Positions 17,370-27,086 of a stretch of 44,958 bases of DNA are shown one piece after another. The DNA lies in NCBI GenBank assembly GCA_017417385.1, contig JAFPZF010000042.1, positions 1 to 44,958 on the forward strand, given 5' to 3'. The translations under genes and the position numbers were made by a program. Position 1 is the stretch's first letter; each line of letters starts with the position of its first letter. Under the pieces are notes generated by a model. It was not told the DNA's origin. It saw nothing but the letters and a program-made list of their open reading frames with translations, and made no database searches. The stretch is from Bacteroidales bacterium. Its GTDB lineage: Bacteria > Bacteroidota > Bacteroidia > Bacteroidales > Marinilabiliaceae.

Positions 17370-17698
17370 AGGGTCTAGAAATTAGATTTTTCACTTGTGC
17401 GATTAAGCGAGCGCAATAGAGCTTGCTCTAATTGCCGAGCGCGAGCACATGAGGCGTAGCCAAGGCGCACGAGACTTTGAACACCGGAGTGTACTGTATG
17501 AAACCTTTCGATTAAGCAAGAGCAGAACGAGCTTGCTCGTTATGCTGAGCGTGAGAAAGGTCAGCGTAGCTACATGAGGATTTCAAAGTTGAGTGCAACA
17601 TTCCGATTAAGCGAGTGCAAAGCAAGCTTGCTTGCAATTTGCCGAGCGTGAGGAATGAAGGCAACGCCAACGAAGAAAAAGCAATTTATAGAGCTTCA
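17370..17698. repeat. Structured interspersed element, copy 3 (329 bp)
   Basis: It runs from GGGTCTAGAAATTAGATTTT to GAAAAAGCAATTTATAGAGC and touches the SusD stop codon. Arms are TGTGC/GCACA, ACTTTGAA (17474-17481) with TTCAAAGT (17582-17589), ACCTTTC (17503-17509) with GAAAGGT (17555-17561), and CATTCC (17599-17604) with GGAATG (17652-17657). Each encloses a GATTAAGCGAG (or similar) module with a central GAGCTTGCTC- or CAAGCTTGCTTG-type palindrome. Confidence 0.85.
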
Positions 17699-17699
17699 T

Positions 17700-19946
17700 T
17701 TAGTTGGCAAGTGGATCAAAAGTACCATTCGCCCCCCCATTATTGCTATCCTTCCATCCTATGGTCTGCAGCAATCGCGTGTTGTCACTCATCGTGCCCT
17801 GGTTGAACCCGAGGAAGTAGTACTTCGCAAAGTAATGCATGTACTCGTCGTCATGGTTGTTGTCCCTCGCATCGCCCTTGTTCTCCTTGAACGCTAGATT
17901 GTCCTGATACCATGCCTTCAAGGTCTCCAACTGGCTGTCAAGCGGCTTCCGCAAGTCGACGGCATCACACCTCGACGCCTTAGCCGCTGTATAGTAGTCC
18001 ACCGACTTATACGCCTCGTTCGACTTCTTGAAACTCAAGACGAGCGGGTCGCTGTCCATCGTCGTTCCACTCATCCCGTAGTCCTTCGGGACTCCATACT
18101 TGTCAGCCGTCCTGTACTGGATGGTCTCGCGCCTCTGTCCGTTCATCGGCTTGAACCCGAGCCATTCACACGTGTTGCCGTTCCATCCGGTCAACTTCCA
18201 CGTCGACGGACATCCCTCGACTTCGCTCATGTTCGCACCTCCGTCAAAAAGCATCCACCTTCTCAGGTCCTCAAATCGCTTGCCCTCGTATGCGAGCTCT
18301 ATCATCCTCTCATAGAGGACTGCACTCATGCAAGCCGCCTGGTCGCCCTCGATGCCTGCCGACAGCCCGTAGTTGTTCTCGCCGGTGTACCCGACTCGCT
18401 CCCTGAGCTTCCTGAGCTGCTCGACAGCCTCATCCATGTGACCCGCACCACACGCCGCCTCCGCAAAGTTCAGCAGGCACTCGGCATAGCGTATCTCGAT
18501 ATACGGCGCCCCAGAGAACTGGAATGCCTTGCCATCTGTCGACGCATCGTATGAATAGAGCGCTCCGCTAATGTCCTTGTCGTCTGTCCTCTTCCTGACA
18601 TATACGCCCTGCTTGCTCGTCAAGAGGTTGTCCGCTCCGTATGAGTTTCCACTCTCGACGTTCCCGGCATCGCTCTTATCGACATACCATACGTAGTTCC
18701 ACAACTCGTAATCCTCGCCACTGTTGTAGTCCGGATTATCGACGTTACCGGTCCGTGCATCGCCCGTGAAAGCCCACCTGAATCCTGGGAACGCAAAGGT
18801 CCTGTAGAATCTCGGGTCCCTGTTCATGAACGGATACTCCGCGTCATACTCTATCGCAGACGCCTCGAGCTTGCTGTACGTCTCGACTGTCGACGGCTTC
18901 TTTCCGTCCTTCATCGGGAACTGGTTGAGTATCATCGACGACGGCGCCTTGCCACCACTGCCCGACGTGTTCCTCGGCCTTATCGAGTTCTCCCACGTGT
19001 TGTTCTTCTGCCCGTCTCCGGTCTTCACTGTGTTGAAGAGGGTCACGAATATGGCCTCGTTCGACTGATACTGTGAGAATACGCCCGCAAAACTTGCTGC
19101 ATTGGTCACACCGGCTCCGGTATACAGCCCGTGTCCCTCTGCCGTGATGGCATCAAGGTCGGCCTTCATGGTGTTATACGCATTGTTCCACCTGCTCTGG
19201 TCGTTTGCCCTGTTCATGACTGGGCTCGCCCATAGCAACAAGACTCTGCCCCTCAACGCCAACGCCGCACTCTTGGTGATCCTGCCATATCCGTCCGAAC
19301 TGTAGCTCTTCCCGTCCAGCATCCTCGCACTGGTCTCCAGGTCGCTGAGTATGAACTCTATGCACTCCCTCGCCGACGAGCGTGGTACGAACGAGCCCTC
19401 GTCCGGCAACTGCACTTCCTTGACTATCGGAACTCCACCATACCACCTGACGAGCTGGTAGTAGCACCACGCCCTGAAGAAGTATGCCTGACCTAGCAGG
19501 ACGTCCTTGTCCTTCTGGTCTAGCGTTCCATTGCTGATGCCGGTTATGACGTCATTGATGTTCCTGATTCGTCCCCAGACGCTCTGCTGGATGTTGTTGC
19601 TCTGATTCCTGAAGAAGTCCGGGACTATCGTTCCGTTCATCGCGTCATACTCGCTGTCCGGATTGACGAAGCCTCCAAAACCTGCATACTCCTCCGTGCT
19701 CTTGCTCTCCTCGTCTGGGAGGCCCGTCGAGTTGTTGTTCCACGCCGACCCTGTGTTTGGATTCGGCAAGCACCACGAGTACAAATCGTTGACTCGACCG
19801 TTCGCACCGTCTATGTTGTTGTATATCTCGGTGCTGACATTGTCATAATTTCGCTTGTCCTGCAGAAACTCATCGCTGCACGACATCATGCTCATTGCCG
19901 CTATCACCGACAACAACGCTATCCCCCTATATCTATTGTCTTTCAT
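17700..19946 (-). CDS. SusD/RagB-family nutrient-binding lipoprotein
   Basis: A 748-residue surface lipoprotein of the RagB/SusD family, the glycan-binding lid of the SusCD importer. The start at 19946 gives a signal ending at Cys23 (MSMMSC), while the longer frame adds 11 unlikely residues and overlaps susC. The body carries the expected TPR-like helices: the N-terminal QDKRNYDNVSTE, GQAYFFRAWCYYQLVRWYGGVPIV (the family's most conserved segment), and the C-terminal segment YEGKRFEDLRRW near YERMIELA. At roughly 750 residues it is longer than the usual 500-650, suggesting extra loops. It lies 19 bases after the SusC stop, an obligate operon partner. Confidence 0.95.
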   Translation of the reverse strand: MKDNRYRGIALLSVIAAMSMMSCSDEFLQDKRNYDNVSTEIYNNIDGANGRVNDLYSWCLPNPNTGSAWNNNSTGLPDEESKSTEEYAGFGGFVNPDSEYDAMNGTIVPDFFRNQSNNIQQSVWGRIRNINDVITGISNGTLDQKDKDVLLGQAYFFRAWCYYQLVRWYGGVPIVKEVQLPDEGSFVPRSSARECIEFILSDLETSARMLDGKSYSSDGYGRITKSAALALRGRVLLLWASPVMNRANDQSRWNNAYNTMKADLDAITAEGHGLYTGAGVTNAASFAGVFSQYQSNEAIFVTLFNTVKTGDGQKNNTWENSIRPRNTSGSGGKAPSSMILNQFPMKDGKKPSTVETYSKLEASAIEYDAEYPFMNRDPRFYRTFAFPGFRWAFTGDARTGNVDNPDYNSGEDYELWNYVWYVDKSDAGNVESGNSYGADNLLTSKQGVYVRKRTDDKDISGALYSYDASTDGKAFQFSGAPYIEIRYAECLLNFAEAACGAGHMDEAVEQLRKLRERVGYTGENNYGLSAGIEGDQAACMSAVLYERMIELAYEGKRFEDLRRWMLFDGGANMSEVEGCPSTWKLTGWNGNTCEWLGFKPMNGQRRETIQYRTADKYGVPKDYGMSGTTMDSDPLVLSFKKSNEAYKSVDYYTAAKASRCDAVDLRKPLDSQLETLKAWYQDNLAFKENKGDARDNNHDDEYMHYFAKYYFLGFNQGTMSDNTRLLQTIGWKDSNNGGANGTFDPLAN

Positions 19947-19965
19947 TGCTCTCTGGATTCTTGCT

Positions 19966-22900
19966 TTAGAACGATACATTCAGTCCAATTGTCCACTTAC
20001 GCAACGTCGGATACTTTCCGTACGCCGACATCGGATCCATAAACTTCTTTGGCAGCGGATTGTAGAAACTCAACAGGTTCTGACCCGTCACGTTCAACCT
20101 CGCATTCTTGACGTGCAACTTCTGCACCCAGTCCTTAGGGAAGGTATAGCCTATTGTTACACGATTCCACTTCGCCCTTGTCCCGCTGATCCTCCAGAAA
20201 CTCGACGTCGTGCTGTTTACACTCGCATATGCGAGGTTTGGCATCGACCCATTCCTGTTCTGCCTCATCACGGTGTTACCGCTGCCGTCGGTTATGTCCT
20301 GATAGACGAACATGTCATCTGGATTCCAGAACGACGGCATGTTGGTGTACTCCTTGTCCGCAAGGAACTTCAACGCCCTGCTATCTACAAAGCTGTATCC
20401 GCCCCAGCTGACGTTGAACTGGGTGTTGAACGAGATGCCCTTCCAGCTTGCCTTCAGGTTCAATGTCGCACCGTATGGGTTCGACCTGTTCGAGAGGCGT
20501 ACCTGATCGTTCTCGACATCTACTATGCCGTCAGGCCCTGCATACGAGCCGTCCGGCTGCTGAGCGCCCCTGATGTCTTTGTATATGAGCATTCCGGGGC
20601 GTACGTCCTTCTTCGCGAGCCCCATGTAAGAGGTGATGTTATACGTGTCGAAATACTCCTCGATGTCCTGGAAGCTCCTGAACATGCCGATGCACTGCAT
20701 TCCCCACGATCCTATGTCCGAACGCTCGTTCTTGTGTATCTTCCTATACGTGTACTCGTTGTCGAAGTCCATCACCTTCACCTTGTTGTCTGAATACCCG
20801 GTCTGCAGCGTAGCACTGTACTTGAAGTCCTCGCCTATCTTGTCCTTGTAGGTGACCGAGAGCTCATATCCCCAGGTGTCCATCTCGCCCAGGTTGACCG
20901 CCGCACTCTGCGTACCAACTGTCCCTGGAACGCTCCTCTGTATGTTCATCAGCATCTCCCTGTTCCAGTTCCTATAGTGGTCAAACGTGACTGCTATATG
21001 ATCCTCCATGAAGTTGAAATCTACACCGATATTGCCCTTGTAAGACTTGTCCCAGTGTACGTCCCTGTTGACCGCCGAGTTGTTCTTGTTGATGGTGATG
21101 CGGCTTCCGCTCGCCGCGCCTGTCGAGGCCCCAAAGACGGCTCCCCTGTTCGCATCCTGCGCATAGACCTGCATCCACTGCCACGGACTCGTATTGTCTC
21201 GTCCCGTCAGTCCAAAAGACGCCCTCAGCTTCAGGAAGTCTATCCACGGCAACTTCTCCACAAACCAGTCCTCCTTGCTCACTACCCATCCTAAGCTGCC
21301 CGATGGGAACTTGCCCCAGTAGTTGTTCGGCGCAAACTTCGTCGACGCATCTGCTCTCAACAGGAACTCCACGAGATACTTGCCGTCATAGTTATAGTTC
21401 GCTCTGCCGATGTACGAGAGTGATCCGCTCTCGCTCCTCGTGAACTGTGTCGACGCCTCGCTCGTCTCCTTCACTGAGTTGTACTGGTGCGTCGTGAAGC
21501 TATATGGGTCAGTCTTTGCACCATATAGGTACTCGCTCTCTGCCTCGCCCTTCTCTATCGAGAAGAGCAGCCCGACGTCATGCTTCCCGAACTGCCTGTT
21601 ATACGTCGCCGTGAAGTTCACCTGATAGTTGTCGGTCCTCGTCCCGTTCCTCGAGAGGTACGACGGGTTGCCGTTCGAATAGGTGATCGGCTTCATGTTG
21701 TCTGAGTTCGCTACTGTCGAATAGTCTGTCCCGCTGACCGGCGTATACAGGTGCTGGCCGCTTCCACTCCTGTTCGTCAACTGATAGACGGTGAAGTCGG
21801 ATCCATACTCGTTGCCCTTGTCTGTCGAGATGCTCTTTGAATAGGTGAGCTTTAGCTTGAGTCCCTTGACGTACTCGTTCCACCCGAAGTCATACTCGAT
21901 TCCCGCATTGAACGTGGTGTTCTGGTTGACGGTGTTCGAATAGTCTCCGTTGTTCTGGAGTGTGTCGAAATGATACAACTGCTCCGCACTGTTCTGCTTG
22001 TTGCTCGGACCAAACGACGCTACTGGCTTCCCGTCGACATACTCGGGTATGTACCTCGGATGCGTCAGGAGCAGTAGGAACTCTTTCTCCTGATTGGATC
22101 CGCCTACCTTGACGTTCGGCTTGTTCTTCTTGCCGTTGTCGCCACTGACTGTCAAGTTTGCCTTGACCCACGTCGCTATCGTCAGGTCTACGCCTGCCCT
22201 GTAGTTCCACCTCTGATAGTCGAGCTTCCCGAGGTTGCCGTCCTGGTTGAAGTAGGAGACACCGCCGAAATAGCTTGCATTGCCTCCCGCTCCACTGACG
22301 GTGACGCTGTGCTGCTGCGTGAAGCCTACTTTCCAATACTCGTCAAGCAGGTCGTAGTCGAGTCCCTTCATGGCCTCAAGCTCGTCTGCCTGGAAGAGCT
22401 CGGTCGTCCTGTTGATGTTCCCGCTCTTCGTCGGGTCGGCATCAATGACGGCATTGTATAGCTTGCCATACTCGTACGCACTCAGCATCTCTGGCTTCTT
22501 CAGCCAGTTGGTGATACCAAACGTGCCACCGTATGCTATGACTGGCTCGCCCTGATGTCCCTTCTTCGTCGTCACGAGGATGACGCCGTTCGCCGCCCTC
22601 GCTCCATAGACTGCCGCCGACGCATCCTTCAAGACGGATATGCTCTCGATGACGCTCGGGTCAAGGTTGTTGAACGCCTCCGCGCCATAGTTCTGCGTCG
22701 TGTTGCCGACTTTTATGTCGTTCGGATATATGTAACCGTCAATGACGAAAAGTGGCTGCTGCGCCGTAGAACCGACATCACTGAGGCTGTTCGTGTCGCG
22801 GATGTATATCTGCGCATTCTCGCCTGGCCTGCCGTCTCCTCCACTGACCGACAGTCCGTTCACGAGTCCCGACAACGTGCTGCCAAGACCGCCAGCCGAG

Positions 22901-23304
22901 AGATCCTGTATCGCCTCTGTGTCGACTGTCGCAACCGAACCCGTCAACGTCGCCTTCTTCTGTACTCCATATCCGACGACGACTATCTCGTCCATCTCGG
23001 TCATCTCGTCGTGCAGCGTCACCTTGTAGTCCGCTATCCCGTCCTGAATCGCCAGGCTCTCCTTGTCATACCCGATGAACGATACCTGTATCTTCGCCCC
23101 AGGCTCAACATTCAGCGTCCAGTTTCCGTCTATGTCTGTGATTGTTCCTGTCGTCGTCCCCTCTATGATGACACTCGCACCTGGTATCGGCTCGCCCTTC
23201 TCGTCGACTACTGTACCCTTGACCGCATGCGTCTGTCCCATCGCCGTCACCGACAACATCATCCACGCACCCGCTCCAAGTACTTTTATCAATCTTTGCT
23301 TCAT
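19966..23304 (-). CDS. SusC/RagA-family TonB-dependent outer-membrane receptor
   Basis: A 1112-residue outer-membrane transporter. Signal peptide residues 1-23, then a carboxypeptidase-D-regulatory-like beta-sandwich (about 27-97, VKGTVVDEKGEPIPGASVII). The TonB-box region EMDEIVVVGYG (about 103-113) is followed by the plug domain (LVNGLSVSGG, PLFVIDGYIYP, SVLKDASAAVYGARAANGVILVTTKKG, to about 250). A beta-barrel of about 850 residues ends in the terminal Phe (GLNVSF). It imports glycan fragments with the downstream SusD partner using TonB energy. Substrate is not readable from the sequence. The beta-helix lipoprotein gene lies 35 bases upstream in the same direction, an inverted order relative to the usual susC-susD-accessory layout. 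Confidence 0.96.
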   Translation of the reverse strand: MKQRLIKVLGAGAWMMLSVTAMGQTHAVKGTVVDEKGEPIPGASVIIEGTTTGTITDIDGNWTLNVEPGAKIQVSFIGYDKESLAIQDGIADYKVTLHDEMTEMDEIVVVGYGVQKKATLTGSVATVDTEAIQDLSAGGLGSTLSGLVNGLSVSGGDGRPGENAQIYIRDTNSLSDVGSTAQQPLFVIDGYIYPNDIKVGNTTQNYGAEAFNNLDPSVIESISVLKDASAAVYGARAANGVILVTTKKGHQGEPVIAYGGTFGITNWLKKPEMLSAYEYGKLYNAVIDADPTKSGNINRTTELFQADELEAMKGLDYDLLDEYWKVGFTQQHSVTVSGAGGNASYFGGVSYFNQDGNLGKLDYQRWNYRAGVDLTIATWVKANLTVSGDNGKKNKPNVKVGGSNQEKEFLLLLTHPRYIPEYVDGKPVASFGPSNKQNSAEQLYHFDTLQNNGDYSNTVNQNTTFNAGIEYDFGWNEYVKGLKLKLTYSKSISTDKGNEYGSDFTVYQLTNRSGSGQHLYTPVSGTDYSTVANSDNMKPITYSNGNPSYLSRNGTRTDNYQVNFTATYNRQFGKHDVGLLFSIEKGEAESEYLYGAKTDPYSFTTHQYNSVKETSEASTQFTRSESGSLSYIGRANYNYDGKYLVEFLLRADASTKFAPNNYWGKFPSGSLGWVVSKEDWFVEKLPWIDFLKLRASFGLTGRDNTSPWQWMQVYAQDANRGAVFGASTGAASGSRITINKNNSAVNRDVHWDKSYKGNIGVDFNFMEDHIAVTFDHYRNWNREMLMNIQRSVPGTVGTQSAAVNLGEMDTWGYELSVTYKDKIGEDFKYSATLQTGYSDNKVKVMDFDNEYTYRKIHKNERSDIGSWGMQCIGMFRSFQDIEEYFDTYNITSYMGLAKKDVRPGMLIYKDIRGAQQPDGSYAGPDGIVDVENDQVRLSNRSNPYGATLNLKASWKGISFNTQFNVSWGGYSFVDSRALKFLADKEYTNMPSFWNPDDMFVYQDITDGSGNTVMRQNRNGSMPNLAYASVNSTTSSFWRISGTRAKWNRVTIGYTFPKDWVQKLHVKNARLNVTGQNLLSFYNPLPKKFMDPMSAYGKYPTLRKWTIGLNVSF

Positions 23305-23339
23305 TGTAAGCTATGGTTATTGTCCTCGTTTATTGTTTT

Positions 23340-24683
23340 CTACGGCAGCCACCTCGGGTCGCCTGCCCCTGCTGCTATCTGCTCCGACCCACTTACTGTA
23401 AAGTCGCCATTAGCCGCATCCCTGAATCCTGGATCTGTCACTATCGCACTCTCCGAATTGTCATAGACTGTGCTGCCATCATCGCTCTGACCAGTCTCAA
23501 AGTCTCCACTCGACGTGCCGTATGTGTTGTGGTCAAACAAGACTTCCTTGTACGTCTCAGCAGTCCTGCCGCCGAGGAATCGACGCGCTATATCCTTGCA
23601 ACAGTTCATGAATATGCACTTCGTCATCGTCCAGCCTGACTCTGCCTTCCCTGAGAACCCACTGTAGTTGCCGAACTGCCCACCTATACACATGCTGTAG
23701 AATGTGCACTGGTTGAACGTCACCGAACATGTCTCGTAGCCCGCCTTCGTGCATCGGTTGCCTCCATACTGGACGATGTACTTGACTGCCGCCTCGCCCG
23801 TGTTATAGAACGTCGTGTTCTCTACTTTCAGGTCGTTTATCGCACCGTTGCCTTTGTTCACGAAGAACAACGCTCCTGCCTGTCCCTTGCTCGTCGTCTT
23901 GGTGTGGAAGACGCAGCCATCTACGACGAAGTCCTTTATCCAGTAGTTCTCCTGGTTGTCATATATTATGTATGTCTGGAGTCCCTCGACGTTGCAGTTC
24001 TTTATGTTCGTCGGCTTCACTATGTGCCTGTACGAGTTCGACGCATTCCCGAGCTTATACTCCTCCACGACTGCCTCCTTCGAGAACGCAAGCAGCGGAT
24101 TCGCACAACTGTCGAGATTTACGTCAAGCTCCTTCAACGTCATCCCGGCACTGTACTCTATCGCGCCATTCTTGAGATAAGAGACTGTCGCATGCGGCGT
24201 GTTACCGAGTGTCCTCAGCCCGACATTGTTCGTCTTGAAGTCTATCTTCCCAGATACTGTATAGACGCCCCCCTTCTCGAGGTCAAACATCAGCTCCTCA
24301 TCGCTCGCCGGCCACTCGAAGTCCTTGAAGTACTCGTAAAGGTCCGTCCCGCTCGGGATCGACTGATATCCGAGGGTGTACGAGTCAAAGGCTATCGTCG
24401 TCGCAGACGGCGCATCACTGTTCCCGAGACTCTTGTCTCCCAAGGTCTGTATCGAGAGCGTGTACTCCGTGTCCTCCGTCCTCGGCAGTAGCAACGAATA
24501 ACCATCTACCACCGTGTCCGTAGCAACCTTCCACTCGCCCGCCGCATCTACATACGTCAACACTACATGAAATCCTACCGCTCCATACTGCACTGGCCAA
24601 CTGACATTCGTATTCGTACGCGTCGCGTTCGGCGCTATGCTGACATTGCTCGCCTCCGGAGACACCATCTGCGTGTTCCGCAC
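23340..24683 (-). CDS. Surface glycan-binding beta-helix protein (DUF4957/DUF5123-like), 5' end frameshifted
   Basis: A 447-residue body (opened by GTG at 24683) without its own signal peptide. Residues 10-110 look like a fibronectin-type domain (TRTNTNVSWPV, TEYTLSIQTLG). Residues 150-420 are repeated short beta-strands with N- and C-rich turns (KNCNVEGLQTYIIYDN, VENTTFYNTGE, VTFNQCTFYSMC, MTKCIFMNCC), the right-handed parallel beta-helix of DUF4957/DUF5123 proteins in pectin-type loci. The C-terminus (DPGFRDAANGDFTVSGSEQIAAGAGDPRW) is typical of that family. The frame stays open upstream to FDDGESFSHSVRNTQ, and the missing lipoprotein signal lies just upstream in another frame (24709-24810). 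One base removed near 24711-24716 would join them into about 488 residues. The role is probably glycan binding; lyase activity is possible but unproven. Confidence 0.75.
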   Translation of the reverse strand: MRNTQMVSPEASNVSIAPNATRTNTNVSWPVQYGAVGFHVVLTYVDAAGEWKVATDTVVDGYSLLLPRTEDTEYTLSIQTLGDKSLGNSDAPSATTIAFDSYTLGYQSIPSGTDLYEYFKDFEWPASDEELMFDLEKGGVYTVSGKIDFKTNNVGLRTLGNTPHATVSYLKNGAIEYSAGMTLKELDVNLDSCANPLLAFSKEAVVEEYKLGNASNSYRHIVKPTNIKNCNVEGLQTYIIYDNQENYWIKDFVVDGCVFHTKTTSKGQAGALFFVNKGNGAINDLKVENTTFYNTGEAAVKYIVQYGGNRCTKAGYETCSVTFNQCTFYSMCIGGQFGNYSGFSGKAESGWTMTKCIFMNCCKDIARRFLGGRTAETYKEVLFDHNTYGTSSGDFETGQSDDGSTVYDNSESAIVTDPGFRDAANGDFTVSGSEQIAAGAGDPRWLP

Positions 24684-24708
24684 CGAATGAGAGAAACTCT
24701 CCCCATCG

Positions 24709-24810
24709 TCAAACTTCGTCCTGCGCGCAGGAATACGCTACCATCGACATCGCTACCGCCGACAACGCCACAAGCATCCCACGACATGACTTGTGTTTTC
24801 TTACTCTCAT
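24709..24810 (-). pseudogene. Detached lipoprotein signal peptide of the beta-helix gene
   Basis: ATG at 24810 opens 33 codons, MRVRKHKSCRG then a hydrophobic stretch ending MSMVAYSCAQDEV and a stop. This is a textbook lipoprotein signal with Cys at residue 28. The stop arises only because of a frame change. In the other frame the next residues are FDDGESFSHSVRN, continuous with the downstream protein. Confidence 0.7.
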
Positions 24811-25188
24811 CTTCGTTCTATTTTCTTTTTGTCTATGTTTGCTTCCTTTTCGCCCACTTCACGACTTACCCAAGTCGCTCATTAAGCACATAAAATTACT
24901 AAAAAAATCATAATGTCAATACTTCCACCTCAAATTTACGCCTGCTTTCGCTTTTTTTCTCTTTTTTTCTCTTTACCCCAGAAACAAAAGCTATTGGCGT
25001 CCTCACCTCTGCTCGCCACCCCTGATTGCAACCTCCATGTAGCCTCTCTGGGTTAGTCTTGTATTAGAGTTGTCCCTCTTATGTTAATCTCACGCCCCCC
25101 CTCTTAGGTGTCTCCCCTACCCTCTCTTAATTTGTCTATACCGCCCCTATTGTCTCCTTCCCGCCCTTCCCCACTCGCCTACACACAT

Positions 25189-25228
25189 AAAAATTTTGCG
25201 CAAGGCATCTATCCGACACCTTGCGCAA
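25189..25228 (-). terminator. Rho-independent terminator of the fucI operon
   Basis: On the minus strand, TTGCGCAAGG pairs with CCTTGCGCAA and is followed by AATTTTTATG, 28 bases past the fucI stop. The remaining 24811-25188 holds no gene. It has T-rich runs and a TTAG-rich stretch (25048-25080) that resembles 1243-1272 and 41790-41825. Confidence 0.85.
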
Positions 25229-25255
25229 CTTCTTTTCCTGTCGTCTATGAAAGAC

Positions 25256-27046
25256 TTATCGCTTTGTCACTCCATACAAAGGCCCGAAATTCTGGCACGC
25301 CCTGTAGTCCGCACCCTCCTTGTCCATGCCGAACGAGTTCCAGACTGCCGGACGGAAGATGTCCTTGTCTGCGACGTTGTGCATGCACACCGGTATCCTC
25401 AGCAACGACGCCAAGGCTATCAGGTCGGCTCCTATGTGTCCGTGAGCTATCGCACCATGATTCGCCCCCCAGTTGTTCATGACTGAATAGACGTCCTTGA
25501 ATGCGTCCTTCTGCGGGTCAAGTCTTGGCGTAAACCACGTCGTCGGCCACGTCTTGTCTGTCCTCTTGTTCAGCGTGTCATGGACGTCGGCAGGCACGTC
25601 TATCGTCCACCCCTCTGCTATCTGCATGACTGGACCAAGGCCCTTGACTATGTTGACCCTCAGCATCGTCATCGGCATCCCGCCCTTCGTCAGGAAGTTA
25701 GACGAGTATCCTCCGCCCCTGAAGTAATCTCTGTCAGCCGGATACCACGTCGTAGCCCCGAGGCATGCCTCGACGTCTTTCTCTGTCATGTTCCACGGCT
25801 CCTTCATCGTCGGCCGTCCTTCTTCGTCCTTCATGGCGCCCGTCGCGTCAAGTGTCGTAGCTCCAGAGTTGATGAGGTGTATGAAGCCTCGAGCCGCAAG
25901 CCCCTTCAACTCGTGCCCAGTGACTCTCTTGACGGCCTCGGGACTCCAGTACGTCCTTATGTCGCTGAACATGACTCCCTTGTTCGTCAGCAAGTGCCCG
26001 AATAGCATCGAGATGCCGTTCAGCGAGTCGTTCTCTGTCGCTAGTGTGTCCGCCTCCCTGATGCCGTTCCAGTCAAACGACGTGCACATCAGCGCCTCCG
26101 GGAAGTCGAAGTTTGGCTGGTAGTCTGTCCACTGCCGCTGCCCCTGCACGCCTCCGAGTATCGCGTTGTGTCCGAGTGCCTCCTCTTTGTAGCCCATCTC
26201 CAGCAACTTCGGATTGCCATGCATCAGGTCCCTGATTATCATCATGTTCTTGACGGTGAACTCCCAGTCTGCATCCTTCTGCTCCCGAGTCTTCTGCTTC
26301 TCCGGCCTGTTGTAGTCCGTCCCCTCATGCGGCTTGCAATACTTCTTGGTCCACTCCATCGCCTTCTTGAACTCCTCGTGGTCGTATATCTCGTAATCAA
26401 CTCTCCTCAGTATCTCGACGAGGTCTGCATACTCTGTCCTGATTCCGAGGTAGTCCTGGAAGAAGTCGGCATTGACTATCGACCCGGCTATGCCCATGCA
26501 CGTGTTGCCAAGTGAGAGGTACGACTTGCCCCTCATGGTCGCAACGGCCTGCGCCGCCTTAGCAAATCTGAGTATCTTCTCCGCGACATCCTCGGGTATG
26601 CTGTTGTCCGAGAGGTCCTGGACGTCATGCCCGTAGATGCCAAACGCCGGGAGTCCCTTCTGAGCATGCGCCGCCAGCACCGCCGCAAGATACACTGCCC
26701 CAGGCCGCTCCGTCCCGTTGAAGCCCCATACTGCCTTCGGATAATATGGGTTCATGTCCATCGTCTCCGACCCGTAGCACCAGCACGATGTGACTGTGAT
26801 TGTCGAGCCGACTCCCGCATTCTCGAACTTCTCCGCACACGCCGCACTCTCCGCTACTCGTCCTATTGTCCCGTCTGCTATGACACACTCGACCTTGCTG
26901 CCATCCCCGTTCCTGAGATTGCTCTCTATCAAGTCCTTCACTGCCTTCGCTAGCGCCATCGTCTTGTCCTCGAGGCTCTCCCTGATACCCCCCTGGCGCC
27001 CGTCGATGACTGGGCGTATTCCGATCTTTGGATATGTCTTTCCCAT
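25256..27046 (-). CDS. fucI: L-fucose isomerase
   Basis: A 596-residue FucI, which interconverts L-fucose and L-fuculose (also D-arabinose and D-ribulose) using Mn2+. Length fits the family (about 590). Typical features are the N-terminal [43 protein letters not shown], metal-site segments [12 protein letters not shown] (Glu) and MFSDIRTYW (Asp), and a C-terminal [16 protein letters not shown] with the ligand His. It is cytoplasmic, the last gene of a three-gene operon after a symporter (40-base gap) and a DHDPS-family aldolase. No fuculokinase or fuculose-phosphate aldolase is in the window, so the pathway is incomplete here. Confidence 0.95.
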   Translation of the reverse strand: MGKTYPKIGIRPVIDGRQGGIRESLEDKTMALAKAVKDLIESNLRNGDGSKVECVIADGTIGRVAESAACAEKFENAGVGSTITVTSCWCYGSETMDMNPYYPKAVWGFNGTERPGAVYLAAVLAAHAQKGLPAFGIYGHDVQDLSDNSIPEDVAEKILRFAKAAQAVATMRGKSYLSLGNTCMGIAGSIVNADFFQDYLGIRTEYADLVEILRRVDYEIYDHEEFKKAMEWTKKYCKPHEGTDYNRPEKQKTREQKDADWEFTVKNMMIIRDLMHGNPKLLEMGYKEEALGHNAILGGVQGQRQWTDYQPNFDFPEALMCTSFDWNGIREADTLATENDSLNGISMLFGHLLTNKGVMFSDIRTYWSPEAVKRVTGHELKGLAARGFIHLINSGATTLDATGAMKDEEGRPTMKEPWNMTEKDVEACLGATTWYPADRDYFRGGGYSSNFLTKGGMPMTMLRVNIVKGLGPVMQIAEGWTIDVPADVHDTLNKRTDKTWPTTWFTPRLDPQKDAFKDVYSVMNNWGANHGAIAHGHIGADLIALASLLRIPVCMHNVADKDIFRPAVWNSFGMDKEGADYRACQNFGPLYGVTKR

Positions 27047-27086
27047 CGTTATGCCGTTTTTGGTTTGTTCTATTACTCTATGGCTC

